A DNA stretch of 64,000 bases from Acinetobacter proteolyticus (GCF_000367945.1 NZ_KB849179.1:478679-542678); one strand, 5' to 3'; counted from the stretch's first letter, positions 25,938 through 37,027 are shown. Notes: generated from the sequence alone by a model not told the origin. Translations and numbers: made by a program.

Positions 25938-27023
25938 TTAAATCTTTTCAAGTAAAACGCCTGATTCCACATGATGGGTAAAAGGGAATTGATCGAACAT
26001 GGCAAACTTCGCAATGCGATGGGTTTGGCTCAGTATTTTTAAATTGTCATGCAGGGTATCTGGGTTGCATGAGATATACAGAATACGTTCAAAACCTTGT
26101 AATAGTTTGAGTGTTTCATCATCGATGCCTGCACGCGGCGGATCAACAAAAACCGTGTCAAAATCGTAGCTTTGAATATCGATTTCAGCTTCTTGCAAAC
26201 GTCTAAATTCACGTTCACCTTGATAAGCTTGAGTGAATTCTTCGGCAGATAAACGTGCCACCTGAATGTTCTCAATCTGGTTTTGCTCAATGTTCCATTG
26301 CGCTGCGTAGACTGAAGATTTAGCAAGTTCAGTTGCAAGTACACGATTGAACTTTAAAGACAGTGGCAGGGTAAAGTTGCCGTTACCACAATATAATTCT
26401 AAAAGGTCTTTTTGCGAAGTGGTCGCAGCATCACAAGCCCATTCCAACATATGTTGGCATACTTGTGCATTTGGCTGAGTAAAGCTGCTTTCAATTTGTT
26501 TATATTTAAAGGTACGACCGTGAACATTAAGTTGTTCAACCACGTAGTCATCACCAATAATGACTTTCTGGCCACGGCTACGACCCATGATTTTAATATT
26601 CAGTTTTTCAGCTAAGGCTTTAGCCGCTATTTCCCATTCAGTATCTAATTTACGATGATAAATCAGAGTGACCAGCATTTCTCCACTTAAAGTCGACAGA
26701 AAGTCTGCTTCAAAAACACGTTGCGAGAGAATCGGGACTGCTTTTAATTCATCTAATAAACGTGGCATCAAATCATTGATGCTTTGATCTGCAATTGGAA
26801 ACGTATCTACGCGGATAACTTCTTTTTGTTTACCATCTTCAGCACGTTCAAACATGGCGTAGAACAGGTCATCTTCGGTATGCCAGATACGGAATTCTGC
26901 ACGCATACGGAAATGTTGTTCAGGCGATTGAAACACTTCTAAAGCTGGTGGATTGAACGATGCAAACTGTGTGGTAATACGTTCAACTTTCTCTTGAAGT
27001 TGCTGTTGGTAAGATGCGGTCAT
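25938..27023 (-). CDS. trmA: tRNA (uracil-5-)-methyltransferase
   Basis: TrmA makes 5-methyluridine at position 54 of the tRNA T loop using SAM. The SAM site [15 protein letters not shown], the motif [10 protein letters not shown] and the catalytic Cys in [11 protein letters not shown] are present. The 361-aa length is that of TrmA rather than the longer RlmD or RlmC proteins, which carry extra cysteine clusters absent here. It is a single-gene unit with a terminator. Confidence 0.96.
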   Translation of the reverse strand: MTASYQQQLQEKVERITTQFASFNPPALEVFQSPEQHFRMRAEFRIWHTEDDLFYAMFERAEDGKQKEVIRVDTFPIADQSINDLMPRLLDELKAVPILSQRVFEADFLSTLSGEMLVTLIYHRKLDTEWEIAAKALAEKLNIKIMGRSRGQKVIIGDDYVVEQLNVHGRTFKYKQIESSFTQPNAQVCQHMLEWACDAATTSQKDLLELYCGNGNFTLPLSLKFNRVLATELAKSSVYAAQWNIEQNQIENIQVARLSAEEFTQAYQGEREFRRLQEAEIDIQSYDFDTVFVDPPRAGIDDETLKLLQGFERILYISCNPDTLHDNLKILSQTHRIAKFAMFDQFPFTHHVESGVLLEKI

Positions 27024-27116
27024 AAAAAAGAAAACTACAGGTGAAATCTAAACGGGAATGGTATCAAAAAAGCACGCTAAGGTGCAGGAAATTATGATAT
27101 TCACTTATTTATATGC

Positions 27117-27587
27117 TTAGCCTAGGGCGAGTACAGATTGGATAAAATCTGCTTTGATTTGCCGATATTGGTCTTGAGATAAGCCAACACATCTTTGTTT
27201 GAGCTGATTATATTGTTGGGTCAGGCTGGGTGAGTTTGTTAATAGATCCCGAAAGGTGATGAAATTGCAAAATTCTGAACCTGTCACCACGATTTGCAAT
27301 GCCACATCATGTTGTTGTGATTGCAGCATACAAAGCTCATGAGTACGTAGTGTATCAAGTTTTTCTTTAAAATTAAGCTGTTGTGATTTTTCAATGCTAT
27401 CTAAAAATTGATGGGCGGGTACTTCAATATAAATATCTAGGTCACCTTTTGAAATTGCATTGGGAATGGCGGATGAACCAATATGCTCAATAATGGCATA
27501 AGGAATAAGCTGCAGGATTTTATTTTTATAATCCTCAAAAAGCTGAGCGCAGTTGGGTTGATATTCAGGAGCTGAGAAAAAATGCAT
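27117..27587 (-). CDS. GrpB family protein (nucleotidyltransferase-like fold)
   Basis: A 156-aa protein of the GrpB/UPF0157 family. EHIGSSAIPNAISKGDLDI is the signature, a nucleotidyltransferase-fold core with two Asp. Many relatives have an unknown substrate, and some are fused to CoaE. It is transcribed in the same direction as putA and trmA but is separated from putA by a terminator. Confidence 0.88.
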   Translation of the reverse strand: MHFFSAPEYQPNCAQLFEDYKNKILQLIPYAIIEHIGSSAIPNAISKGDLDIYIEVPAHQFLDSIEKSQQLNFKEKLDTLRTHELCMLQSQQHDVALQIVVTGSEFCNFITFRDLLTNSPSLTQQYNQLKQRCVGLSQDQYRQIKADFIQSVLALG

Positions 27588-27633
27588 CTAAATGGTCTCA
27601 TTTTTATAATAGGAATAAGGTGATCTAAAAATA

Positions 27634-27667
27634 ATAAAAAACCCGAACCATGTAAACATGATTCGGG
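27634..27667 (-). terminator. Terminator of putA
   Basis: On the minus strand CCCGAATCATG and CATGGTTCGGG pair (one wobble) and are followed by T6. Confidence 0.93.
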
Positions 27668-27689
27668 CTAGGAGATAGAAGACTGAAAA

Positions 27690-30600
27690 TTAGTCTTCAG
27701 ATAAAGTCATTAAACTCGCATTACCACCTGCTGCTGCAGTGTTTACGCTAATTGCTCGTTCAATGACTAGGCGTTCTAAAGGAATTTGTTCATTGGCTTG
27801 TAACTGGGTAATCCCGACAATCGCACCTGAACGATTCGCAACTTTAGTTTGCAAGTCTTGCAACTGTTCAACAGAACCATGATGAAGCACGGCATCAAAC
27901 GCATCTTTTTCAACACTTGAAATCACAGTGATTGCATCTAAGACATCTTTTGGTAAAGACGCTTTGTGTTTTACTAAGAATGCATTGTCTTTCAACACAG
28001 CGGCAGTACTGCTGACGGAGAAAATCGCAAGTAATTGTTGAAGCTGGCTTGCTTCATCATTCGCAATCGAAAGCACACGATGACGAGGCAAGATAATGTA
28101 TTGGTTGCTTTCACCAGTAGGGCCTTGCAACTCGTAGAACTTACCTACACCAAATGCTGGAATCGTTGGAATTGCTTGAGGCATGTTTTGGTTTGCCCAA
28201 GACAATAAGCTTTGATAAGCAACATTTGAAACTGCATCAAACTGAGAGATTTCAGCTTTCACCGCAAATGGGGTCGCCAATACTTTCTCTGAACAATGTT
28301 CCATCAAGCGGTACATATAAAGCGGACCACCCGCTTTAGGACCTGTACCAGATAAGCCTTCACCACCAAATGGTTGAACGCCTACAACTGCACCAACGAT
28401 GTTGCGGTTGATATATAAGTTACCCACTTCAGCGCGCTGGATCACAGTATTGATGGTTTCATCGATACGTGTGTGTAGACCCATGGTTAAGCCATAGCCT
28501 TTGGCATTGATGCGGTCGATCAATTGCTCAAGCTCACCATACTTATAAGTGATGATGTGCAAGACTGGACCAAATACTTCGCGCTCTAGGTCGTCAAGGT
28601 TTGGCAATTCAATCGCTGTTGGCGGAACAAATGTACCTTGTGCAAGTGCTTGTTGGCCTACCGAATCGTTAAACATCAATTGATGAACAGGGTAGCCCTT
28701 AGATTTCATCTTTTGAATGTGCGTATCGATGGTTTGTTTTGCTTCAGTATCAATTACTGGGCCAATGTCAGTTTTTAAGATCGCAGGGTTGCCGACGATC
28801 AACTGTTGCATTGCACCTTTCAACATTTTGATGACTGTTGCAGCGCTGTCTTCTTGCACACATAAGATACGAAGTGCAGAACAACGTTGACCCGCACTGT
28901 CAAATGCAGAACTAACAACATCGAGAACCACTTGTTCAGTCAGTGCAGATGAATCAACGATCATCGCATTTTGACCACCTGTTTCCGCGATTAACGGAAT
29001 TGGTTGACCGTTTGGAGACAAGCGTTTTGCAACAGTCTTTTGCAAGATTTTTGCAACTTCAGTCGAACCTGTGAACATGATGCCTTGAACGCGATCATCT
29101 TGGCTTAATTGTGCACCGACTGTTTCACCGCGACCTGGAAGAAGTTGAACAACGCCGTGTGGCACGCCAGCTTCCCAAAGCATTTGAACTGCTTGAGCTG
29201 CAATTAACGGTGTTTGTTCAGCAGGTTTGGCAATAACACAGTTACCACTGACCAATGCAGCTGCAATCTGACCCGAGAAAATCGCAAGAGGGAAGTTCCA
29301 TGGGCTGATACACAATACGGTACCTAATGGCTTCACCTGTGCATTTGCAGGCAGGTTTTCAATTTGAGTTGCGTAGTAACGTAGGAAATCGACGGCTTCA
29401 CGAACTTCTGCAATCGCATTGGCATAGGTTTTACCACTTTCGCGGCAAAGTAAAACCATCAACTCTTGAATACGGGCTTCCATCAAGTCAGCAGCACGTT
29501 TTAAGCAAGCAGCACGCTCAACTTTATCAGTGGCTGCCCAGCTTTGTTCCGCTTGCACCGCAGCTTCTAAGGCCGGTTGTACATCAGCGCTGGTTGCTTC
29601 ATTGACATAACCGACAATTTCACTGTTTTGTGCAGGGTTTGTAATTGCAAGCGCATTACTTTCATCATGGACTGCTGATTCAAAACCAAGTAACGGGGCA
29701 CTTTTCCAAATCTGGCTACGTAATTTCTGTGCCGTCGCATCCAAGTCCGCTAATGGTTGATCATTATTGAGATCAAAGCCATTTGAGTTTGGACGTAAAG
29801 GATAAAGATCATGCGGAAGCGGAATTGCAGGATGTTTTAAGCCAAGCTGACCTTCGTCTTTTGCAGAAGTTTGAATGTCTTTGATTGGAGATTGAATCAG
29901 GTCTTCAACTTTTAAAGTCTTGTCAGCAATACGGTTTACGAATGAGGTATTTGCACCATTTTCAAGTAAACGACGGACTAAATAAGCCAATAAAGTTTCA
30001 TGGTTACCGACTGGCGCATAGACACGACATGGTACGCCTAATTTACCATCTTCTTTAGATCCAACCACTTGTTCGTACAATGGCTCACCCATACCGTGTA
30101 AGCATTGGAACTCGTATTGACCTGGGTAGTATTTGCTTGGATCAGCCAAGTTGTAAATCGTTGCGAGTGATTGTGCATTGTGTGTCGCAAATTGCGGATA
30201 CACTTGATCGGGTGCAGCAAGAAGTTTCTTCGCACAAGCGATATATGACAAATCCGTGTGAACTTTACGGGTAAACACAGGATAATCAGTCATACCATCA
30301 ATTTGCGCTTTCTTGATTTCGCTGTCCCAATACGCACCTTTCACTAAACGGATCATCAGACGTTTGTTACTGCGTTTTGCAAGGTCAACGATATAATCGA
30401 CGACGTAGAAACAACGCTTTTGATAAGCCTGAATTACAAAACCAATGCCTTTCCAGTTGGCAAGTTTTGGTTCGAAACATAAGCGTTCAAGTAATTCGAG
30501 TGAAATTTCTAAACGTTCAGACTCTTCAGCATCGATGTTTAAGCCGATGTCGTATTGTTTTGCCAAGCACGCAAGTTCAAAAACTTTGCTATAAAGTTCG

Positions 30601-31451
30601 TGATGAACACGGTCAATTTGCGCACGTTGATAACGTGGGTGTAAAGCAGATAGCTTGATTGAAATACCAGGACCATCGTAAACACCACGACCATTTGATG
30701 CTTTACCAATGGCATGAATGGCTTGTGTGTAGTCGTTGTAATAGCGCTCAGCATCATGTTCAGTTAGTGCAGCTTCACCCAACATGTCGTATGAGTAGCG
30801 GAAACCTTTGTGTTCAAATGGTTTTGCATGTTCAAGCGCTTCTTCGATGGTTTCACCCGTAACGAACTGCTCACCCATCATACGCATGGCAACGTCAACT
30901 GCTTTACGGATGATGCCACGACCACTACGTGCTAAAAGACCAGTCAAAACACTTGATAAGCTGGTTTGCTTTGGTGTTTCCATTAACTTGCCAGTTAACA
31001 TCAAGCCCCATGCCGCAGCGTTTACGAACATGAGGTTGCTTTGACCAACGTGTTCTTTCCAGTTACCTTGGTTGATTTTGTCGCGGATCAATAAATCACG
31101 TGTCGCTGTATCTGGAATACGAAGCAAAGCTTCTGCCAAACACATCAATGCCACACCTTCTTGTGAAGAAAGTGAGAATTCTTGGAGTAAACCTTGAACA
31201 ATACCTGCTTTACCAGCCGAGCTTTTACGTTCACGTAAATTATGCGCTAGGCTAAATGCAAGTTCATAAATTTTTTGATCAAGTTCTGGGGAAATGTTGG
31301 CTGCTTCAGCAAGTACAGCCACTGCTTCAGGCTCTGCACGTCGCCAAGCCGTATTAATGCGTTGCTCAAACTCACTTTTTTCTTTAAATTCGGTAATATA
31401 ACCGTCGATGTGAGCTGTTTCCATTTGTGCGGGAGTATCCAATGTATTCAT
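27690..31451 (-). CDS. putA: Bifunctional proline dehydrogenase / P5C dehydrogenase
   Basis: PutA oxidises proline to glutamate in two steps at the inner membrane. It is 1253 aa. The PRODH barrel lies around 150-480, the aldehyde dehydrogenase domain around 590-1040 (catalytic Glu in AETGGQNAM, Cys in SAGQRCSALR), and a C-terminal domain follows. The N-terminus begins directly in the helical arm and lacks the ribbon-helix-helix operator-binding domain of E. coli PutA, so it should not repress itself. I start at the ATG at 31451. The divergent Lrp-type gene is the likely regulator. Confidence 0.97.
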   Translation of the reverse strand: MNTLDTPAQMETAHIDGYITEFKEKSEFEQRINTAWRRAEPEAVAVLAEAANISPELDQKIYELAFSLAHNLRERKSSAGKAGIVQGLLQEFSLSSQEGVALMCLAEALLRIPDTATRDLLIRDKINQGNWKEHVGQSNLMFVNAAAWGLMLTGKLMETPKQTSLSSVLTGLLARSGRGIIRKAVDVAMRMMGEQFVTGETIEEALEHAKPFEHKGFRYSYDMLGEAALTEHDAERYYNDYTQAIHAIGKASNGRGVYDGPGISIKLSALHPRYQRAQIDRVHHELYSKVFELACLAKQYDIGLNIDAEESERLEISLELLERLCFEPKLANWKGIGFVIQAYQKRCFYVVDYIVDLAKRSNKRLMIRLVKGAYWDSEIKKAQIDGMTDYPVFTRKVHTDLSYIACAKKLLAAPDQVYPQFATHNAQSLATIYNLADPSKYYPGQYEFQCLHGMGEPLYEQVVGSKEDGKLGVPCRVYAPVGNHETLLAYLVRRLLENGANTSFVNRIADKTLKVEDLIQSPIKDIQTSAKDEGQLGLKHPAIPLPHDLYPLRPNSNGFDLNNDQPLADLDATAQKLRSQIWKSAPLLGFESAVHDESNALAITNPAQNSEIVGYVNEATSADVQPALEAAVQAEQSWAATDKVERAACLKRAADLMEARIQELMVLLCRESGKTYANAIAEVREAVDFLRYYATQIENLPANAQVKPLGTVLCISPWNFPLAIFSGQIAAALVSGNCVIAKPAEQTPLIAAQAVQMLWEAGVPHGVVQLLPGRGETVGAQLSQDDRVQGIMFTGSTEVAKILQKTVAKRLSPNGQPIPLIAETGGQNAMIVDSSALTEQVVLDVVSSAFDSAGQRCSALRILCVQEDSAATVIKMLKGAMQQLIVGNPAILKTDIGPVIDTEAKQTIDTHIQKMKSKGYPVHQLMFNDSVGQQALAQGTFVPPTAIELPNLDDLEREVFGPVLHIITYKYGELEQLIDRINAKGYGLTMGLHTRIDETINTVIQRAEVGNLYINRNIVGAVVGVQPFGGEGLSGTGPKAGGPLYMYRLMEHCSEKVLATPFAVKAEISQFDAVSNVAYQSLLSWANQNMPQAIPTIPAFGVGKFYELQGPTGESNQYIILPRHRVLSIANDEASQLQQLLAIFSVSSTAAVLKDNAFLVKHKASLPKDVLDAITVISSVEKDAFDAVLHHGSVEQLQDLQTKVANRSGAIVGITQLQANEQIPLERLVIERAISVNTAAAGGNASLMTLSED

Positions 31452-31571
31452 ACTAAATTCCAATAACAATCTCTAGAACATATTGAGTAGAGAGGTTTAG
31501 ATAATTTATGATTACAGAATAAATCCCGAGTAACTCACTATAATTTACCCATTTTTTAGAGGAAAATTCAG

Positions 31572-32063
31572 TTGAATGGCCCTATTTATACATTAGATCG
31601 AACCGATCTAAAAATTCTGGATATTCTTCAAGCAGATGGGAGAATTTCTAATAGTAAATTGGCAGAACTCGTGAACCTATCGCCGACTGCAGTGATGGCA
31701 CGTGTACAGAAGTTGACCAAGGATGAATTTATCTTAGGATATGAGGCCAAACTTAATCCCAACAAGCTTAATGCGAACTTTTTAGTATTTGTGGAAGTGT
31801 TGTTAGATAAGACTACTCCACATGTACTGGACGATTTTATTGATGCAGTGACTCAATATCCTGAGATCGTGGAATGCCATATGGTCAGTGGAGGCTTTGA
31901 TTTCTTGATTAAGTTACGGAGTGCGGGGATGGAGGAGTTTCGCCGTATTGCGGGGCAGATTTTATGGCAGCTCCCTGGTGTGAAGGAAACACGCAGCTAC
32001 CCAGTCATGCAGGTGGTGAAAGACAGCTCTAAAATAAAAATTAAATCAAAAACAAAATTTTAA
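31572..32063 (+). CDS. Lrp/AsnC family regulator of proline use (PutR-like)
   Basis: A 163-aa Lrp/AsnC protein: N-terminal HTH (LDRTDLKILDILQADGR then LAELVNLSPTAVMARVQ) and a C-terminal RAM ligand-binding domain. The start codon is TTG at 31572 with GAGGAAAA at the right distance; no ATG fits. It is divergent from putA and convergent with putP, so it probably senses proline and activates putA, taking the place of the missing RHH domain of PutA. The exact ligand is inferred. Confidence 0.88.
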   Translation: MNGPIYTLDRTDLKILDILQADGRISNSKLAELVNLSPTAVMARVQKLTKDEFILGYEAKLNPNKLNANFLVFVEVLLDKTTPHVLDDFIDAVTQYPEIVECHMVSGGFDFLIKLRSAGMEEFRRIAGQILWQLPGVKETRSYPVMQVVKDSSKIKIKSKTKF

Positions 32064-32069
32064 ACAAAA

Positions 32070-32098
32070 GAAAAGGGGCTCGAAAGCCCCTTAAATTT
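32070..32098. terminator. Bidirectional terminator between putR-like gene and putP
   Basis: AAGGGGCT and AGCCCCTT close a CGAA loop, with A-rich left and T-rich right flanks. Confidence 0.85.
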
Positions 32099-32106
32099 TA
32101 TCAGAA

Positions 32107-33603
32107 TTATTTCATTTCACGTGCATAGATTTCATCAGCTTGTTCGAAGCGACTGGTTACCGCTGCATTTGGTGCTTTACCAAGTAAGCTCACCACCACG
32201 ATACTGATCAAGGCAAAAACGAAGCCTGGAATAATTTCATAGATACCCGTGTAACCGAAGAAGTTTTTCCATAGGATGACCGTCAAAGCACCCACAATCA
32301 TACCCACCAATGCACCGTTTAACGTCATACGTTTCCAGAATAATGAAAGAATAATTAATGGACCAAACGCTGCGCCAAAACCAGCCCAAGCATAGGCAAC
32401 TAAGCCAAGAACCTTGCTTTCTGGGTTTTGTGCAAGAACGAGGGCAAGCATTGCAACTGCAATTACCATTGCACGGCCAATCCAAACCAACTCTTTTTGA
32501 GATGCATTCTTGCGGATAAAGCCTTTGTACAAATCTTCTGTCAAAGCACTAGAGCAAACCAATAGCTGGCAACTCAATGTACTCATGATTGCAGATAGAA
32601 TTGCAGCGAGGATCACACCTACAACCCAAGGGTTGAACAGAATTTTGGTGAGTTCCATGAAGACAGTTTCAGGGTTAGCCGTTACTGCAGCTGCGAACTC
32701 AGGATGCATTTGGAAATAAGCAATACCGATAAAACCTGAACCAACTGCGCCAGCAAGACATAAAATCATCCATGTCATACCGATACGGCGAGCTGCTGGG
32801 ATTGATTTTACTGAGTCAGCTGCCATGAAGCGGACAAGGATATGCGGTTGACCAAAATAGCCTAAACCCCAAGCTGCTGCTGAAAGAATCGCAACAACAC
32901 TTAAGTTTGTCGCAAAATCAAATGCATGTGGACGTACACTTTCAACAACCGCAGTAAACTCTTCCACACCAATGCCTAAAGACATGTAGGTCACGATTGG
33001 AAGCAGCAATAATGCAAAAATCATCAAGCCCGCTTGGAAAGTATCGGTCCAGCTAATTGCAAGGAAACCACCGATGCACACATATCCAATGGTTGCAAAA
33101 GCACCTAACCATAAGGCTGTGCTATATGGTAATTGGAACAGTGTTTCGAATAATCGTGCACCAGCGACCATGCCAGAAGCACAATAAATCGCAAAGAAAA
33201 CAAGAATAATCAATGCAGATGTGACGCGTAGGATTTTCTTCTGGTCATCAAAACGACCGGTAAAGTAATCCGGTAAGGTGAGGGCATTGTTTTGTACTTC
33301 AGTGTGTACACGTAAACGGCCTGCAACCAAATACCAGTTTAACCAAGCACCGATAATCAAACCGATGGCAATCCACGATTCAGATAAGCCAGTTAAGTAA
33401 ATTGCGCCAGGTAAACCCATGAGTAACCAACCACTCATGTCTGATGCACCCGCAGATAATGCGGTCACAAAACTGCCTAGACTTCGGCCTCCAAGAATAT
33501 AATCGTCAAGGTTTTTGGTAGAAAAATAGGCGTATAAACCGATGCCAAGCATGGCCAGGATATAGACCACGAATACAACAACTGTGGGGTTAGAAAAATT
33601 CAT
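32107..33603 (-). CDS. putP: Sodium/proline symporter
   Basis: PutP is an inner-membrane sodium/solute symporter of about 13 membrane segments, 498 aa here. ILGGRSLGSFVTALSAGASD near residues 36-55 is the family's sodium-site region, and GWLLMGLPGA follows. The C-terminal tail is short and charged. Together with putA and the Lrp-type gene it forms a complete proline uptake and use locus in three separate transcription units. Confidence 0.96.
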   Translation of the reverse strand: MNFSNPTVVVFVVYILAMLGIGLYAYFSTKNLDDYILGGRSLGSFVTALSAGASDMSGWLLMGLPGAIYLTGLSESWIAIGLIIGAWLNWYLVAGRLRVHTEVQNNALTLPDYFTGRFDDQKKILRVTSALIILVFFAIYCASGMVAGARLFETLFQLPYSTALWLGAFATIGYVCIGGFLAISWTDTFQAGLMIFALLLLPIVTYMSLGIGVEEFTAVVESVRPHAFDFATNLSVVAILSAAAWGLGYFGQPHILVRFMAADSVKSIPAARRIGMTWMILCLAGAVGSGFIGIAYFQMHPEFAAAVTANPETVFMELTKILFNPWVVGVILAAILSAIMSTLSCQLLVCSSALTEDLYKGFIRKNASQKELVWIGRAMVIAVAMLALVLAQNPESKVLGLVAYAWAGFGAAFGPLIILSLFWKRMTLNGALVGMIVGALTVILWKNFFGYTGIYEIIPGFVFALISIVVVSLLGKAPNAAVTSRFEQADEIYAREMK

Positions 33604-34082
33604 AATGGATGCCTGTCCTTACATATCCATAATTTGCAATCACATCTGAATAGCTGAAAAAATGATTTGCTATTCTTGGGATTGATAAGGTCACAGATTC
33701 AAGCACAAATGATTTTTAAAATACTGTTATGTTTATGTATTTTGTTTGTATATTTTATGTAATTTAAAATAAGTCTATGAATCTTAATTTTTTAATTCAA
33801 AAAATAGAACTTTTTTTCAGCAAAATAGGAGAAGTTAGTGTTTAAAAAAAACTCAAAATGTATTCAAAAGTTACAATTCATAAAATGTACAGTTGTAGAT
33901 TAAATTAAATCAGTTAAAAACTAGGCATTTTTTTGACACATGAAGTTACAAAAGCAACAATCCAGAGAACTTCCATAATAAAAAAATATAATGTTAAGCG
34001 CTTTTGCTAATGAAAAATCAGTTGCAATCTTCCATAGTAATTCATTGCACCATTAGGGTGCATTGTCTGAGAGAAATGGAAA
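33604..34082. other. putP-aspA divergent intergenic region
   Basis: About 480 bp of AT-rich sequence with no open frame that looks coding. It must contain both promoters; I could not define a specific operator. Confidence 0.4.
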
Positions 34083-35525
34083 GTGGAAACGGTTCAAACG
34101 GCAACGATAAGAATAGAGCATGATTTGCTCGGTGCAAAAGAAGTCCTAGCTGATTGTTATTATGGAATTCATACTTTACGCGCCATTGAAAATTTTAAGA
34201 TTTCTTCGCAAAAAGTTGGACAAAATGGCTACTTTATTCGTGCTTTGGCACAGGTAAAGAAAGCTTCTGCGCAAGCGAATTTAAGCTTTGGCAAACTTAC
34301 TGAAACTCAAAGTTTAGCCATTCAGCATGCCTGTGATGCTTTAATCACTGACACAGAAAAATGGCAAGATTCCTTCCCAATTGATATTTATCAAGGTGGG
34401 GCGGGTACTTCAATTAATATGAATACTAATGAAGTGATTGCCAATATTGCACTGGAGTCATTGGGGTATCAAAAAGGAAAATATGAGGTGATCCATCCTA
34501 ATGATCATGTCAATAAGTCCCAATCGACCAATGACGTATACCCAACAGCACTTCGTCTATCAACCTACTGTTCTTTGGATGCTTTGTTCACGCAAATGGA
34601 CAAGCTAATTACGTCATTTGAAAATAAAGCAATTGAATTCCGCTATGTATTAAAGATGGGTCGAACTCAATTACAGGATGCGGTGCCAATGACATTGGGG
34701 CAAGAGTTCCGTGCCTTTGCAACTTTATTAAAAGAAGATGTACGTTTAATCAAACGGACTCGTGAATTATTGCTTGAAGTGAATTTGGGCGCGACCGCAA
34801 TTGGCACTGGGGTAAATACACCAAAAGGTTATGCCATCAAAGCCGTTTCCTGTTTAAAAGAGATTACAGGCTTGAATCTGGTGGGTGCGGAAGATTATGT
34901 TGAAGCAACCAGTGACTGTGGTGTATTCATCATTTTATCGAGTGCCTTAAAGCGTCTTGCATGTAAACTCTCCAAAATTAGCAATGACTTACGGTTGCTG
35001 AGTTCAGGTCCACGTACAGGATTAGGTGAAATTCAATTGCCCGAGTTGCAGGCTGGTTCTTCGATCATGCCTGCGAAGGTGAATCCTGTGATTCCTGAAG
35101 TGGTGAATCAGATTGCATTTAAAGTGATCGGTAACGATTTAACTATTACTTTTGCGGCAGAAGCGGGGCAATTACAACTTAATGTGATGGAACCTGTCAT
35201 TGCAATTTCATTGAATGAATCAATTGAATTGCTTACACATGCAATTCAAAGCCTAGATGAAAAATGTGTACGTGGCATCAAAGCAAATGAACAAGCTTGC
35301 CATGATGCAGTGATGCGTAGTGTCGGGATTATTACGCTGCTTGATCCATTATTGGGCCATGCATTGTGCGATGAAATCGGTAAACAATGTATTGCTGAAC
35401 ATAAAACCATTCAAGAGGTGGTTTTAGAGCGTGGTCTACTGACTCAAGCGCAACTGGATGAAATTTTCTCTTTTGAAAACTTGGTTTCAGAGGTAGATGG
35501 TATTCAAGTGGATTATGTCGCTTAA
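34083..35525 (+). CDS. aspA: Aspartate ammonia-lyase
   Basis: AspA converts aspartate to fumarate and ammonia. The superfamily signature [11 protein letters not shown] (about 324-334) is present, as are [13 protein letters not shown] and the active-site blocks [11 protein letters not shown] and [12 protein letters not shown]. At 480 aa it has normal length. The start is GTG at 34083 with GGAAA just upstream. It is a single-gene unit with a strong terminator. Confidence 0.96.
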   Translation: METVQTATIRIEHDLLGAKEVLADCYYGIHTLRAIENFKISSQKVGQNGYFIRALAQVKKASAQANLSFGKLTETQSLAIQHACDALITDTEKWQDSFPIDIYQGGAGTSINMNTNEVIANIALESLGYQKGKYEVIHPNDHVNKSQSTNDVYPTALRLSTYCSLDALFTQMDKLITSFENKAIEFRYVLKMGRTQLQDAVPMTLGQEFRAFATLLKEDVRLIKRTRELLLEVNLGATAIGTGVNTPKGYAIKAVSCLKEITGLNLVGAEDYVEATSDCGVFIILSSALKRLACKLSKISNDLRLLSSGPRTGLGEIQLPELQAGSSIMPAKVNPVIPEVVNQIAFKVIGNDLTITFAAEAGQLQLNVMEPVIAISLNESIELLTHAIQSLDEKCVRGIKANEQACHDAVMRSVGIITLLDPLLGHALCDEIGKQCIAEHKTIQEVVLERGLLTQAQLDEIFSFENLVSEVDGIQVDYVA

Positions 35526-35548
35526 ATCCTGAAAATTAAGCTGTGATT

Positions 35549-35581
35549 AAAGCCCAGTTCAAATTGAATTGGGCTTTTTTT
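35549..35581 (+). terminator. Terminator of aspA
   Basis: AAGCCCAGTTC and GAATTGGGCTT pair (one wobble) around five bases and lead to T7. Confidence 0.9.
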
Positions 35582-35788
35582 GATTGCACTGAGAAATAAT
35601 GGATTGGTGCAATAATTTGATCGGGTCATCATAAGCTTTTATTCCTGTGATCAAGTCAACTCACATATTACAGATCATTACAGAGTAGGTGCTTGTCTTG
35701 TCTAAGCGGCTCACCTATGGTCTAAGAGGTGTCTTTAGAACACCAATGCTTAACAACAATAAATAAGTTAAATGACAAGGGTAGAATA

Positions 35789-36946
35789 ATGATGATGCAT
35801 CGCTTTATTAGACGCAGTTTAATCTCGATGGGAATATTGGTATTGCCTATTGTACCTTCATTGGTTTTTGCACATGGCTATGTACTTAAACCAGAATCTC
35901 GAGCTTATGCCTGTAAGTTAAATAAGAATACTCAATGTGGCAGCATTGTGTGGGAGCCGCAAAGTTTAGAAGCTCCGAAAGGTTTTCCGCAGTCTGGACC
36001 GCCTGATGGTCAAATCGCCAATGCAAATTTGAGTCAATTTTCAGAACTGAATGCACAATCACCGACACGATGGGTTAAAACAAACTTGCCTACGGGGGCA
36101 AATGATTTTACTTGGCAGTTTACGGCACAACATGTAACTCAAGGCTGGCGTTATTTCATCACTAAACAAGGGTGGAATCCTTCAGCTCCCTTGGCACGTG
36201 GTTCTTTTGATCTTAATCCCTTTTGTACGGTGGATGGTAAATATCAGAAACCTACTAGTGTGGAAACACATCGCTGTTATGTGCCTGCTGACCGAAGTGG
36301 CTATCATGTCATTCTAGCGGTCTGGGATATCGGTGATACCAGTAATGCTTTTTATAATGTTATTGATGTAAATGTTGGTTCAGGTAGTCCAACAACACCC
36401 GTCGATCCGCAACCGCCAAAACCAGTTCAAAGCTGGAATGATATTGGTGATATTAATCCGCTTGATGACCTATTGGTAAATGATCGTGTATCCACACGAG
36501 TCTTTGATACCAATGGTGAAAATCCAAATCTAAAAACAGAATTACGGATTACCAGTACTGCCAATGGTAGTCGAAATGTTTGGCCTCGCTTATTAGCTGA
36601 GGCGATTAATCGAGAACACAGCGCTTTACGCGCAGGCATCAAAAATACCAATGCTGATATTGTGCCTGTAAATGGGAAAAATGATGTATATAGTAGTTTA
36701 AATAGTGGTATTCAACGTGTTGAAATCAAAATTGAGCGTGCCCCGATCAATGGTGGTGGTTCTTATGATTTTGTTTATCCGAAGAGTATTGCTACATATA
36801 AAGCAGGCACCAAAGTATTGGGCAGTGATGGACGTATATATCAGTGCAAGCCTTTTCCTTATAGTGGTTGGTGTACCATTCAAGCACATCAATACGTACC
36901 TGGCACAGGCTCGAACTGGCAGGATGCTTGGCTTTTAGTGAAATAA
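35789..36946 (+). CDS. Lytic polysaccharide monooxygenase (AA10) with C-terminal chitin-binding module
   Basis: A 385-aa secreted copper enzyme that breaks crystalline chitin or cellulose by oxidation. The signal peptide ends ...VFA, leaving His29 as the new N-terminus (HGYVLKPESRAY). The second histidine of the copper brace is His115 (FTAQHVTQGW). A Pro/Thr linker follows near 215 (TTPVDPQPPKPV), then a middle domain, then a CBM5/12-like module (about 337-385, YQCKPFPYSGWC ... WQDAWLLVK). I start at the first of three ATGs at 35789. No chitinase gene lies beside it. Confidence 0.92.
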   Translation: MMMHRFIRRSLISMGILVLPIVPSLVFAHGYVLKPESRAYACKLNKNTQCGSIVWEPQSLEAPKGFPQSGPPDGQIANANLSQFSELNAQSPTRWVKTNLPTGANDFTWQFTAQHVTQGWRYFITKQGWNPSAPLARGSFDLNPFCTVDGKYQKPTSVETHRCYVPADRSGYHVILAVWDIGDTSNAFYNVIDVNVGSGSPTTPVDPQPPKPVQSWNDIGDINPLDDLLVNDRVSTRVFDTNGENPNLKTELRITSTANGSRNVWPRLLAEAINREHSALRAGIKNTNADIVPVNGKNDVYSSLNSGIQRVEIKIERAPINGGGSYDFVYPKSIATYKAGTKVLGSDGRIYQCKPFPYSGWCTIQAHQYVPGTGSNWQDAWLLVK

Positions 36947-36963
36947 TCAATGTTCTAATAAAT

Positions 36964-36996
36964 AAAAAACCGAGTTAATATATAACTCGGTTTTCT
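36964..36996. terminator. Bidirectional terminator between the LPMO gene and gcvH
   Basis: AAACCGAGTTA and TAACTCGGTTT pair, with A-rich and T-rich flanks. Confidence 0.85.
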
Positions 36997-37027
36997 AAAT
37001 ATCTCAATCCAAAGCGATTGGTCAGAT

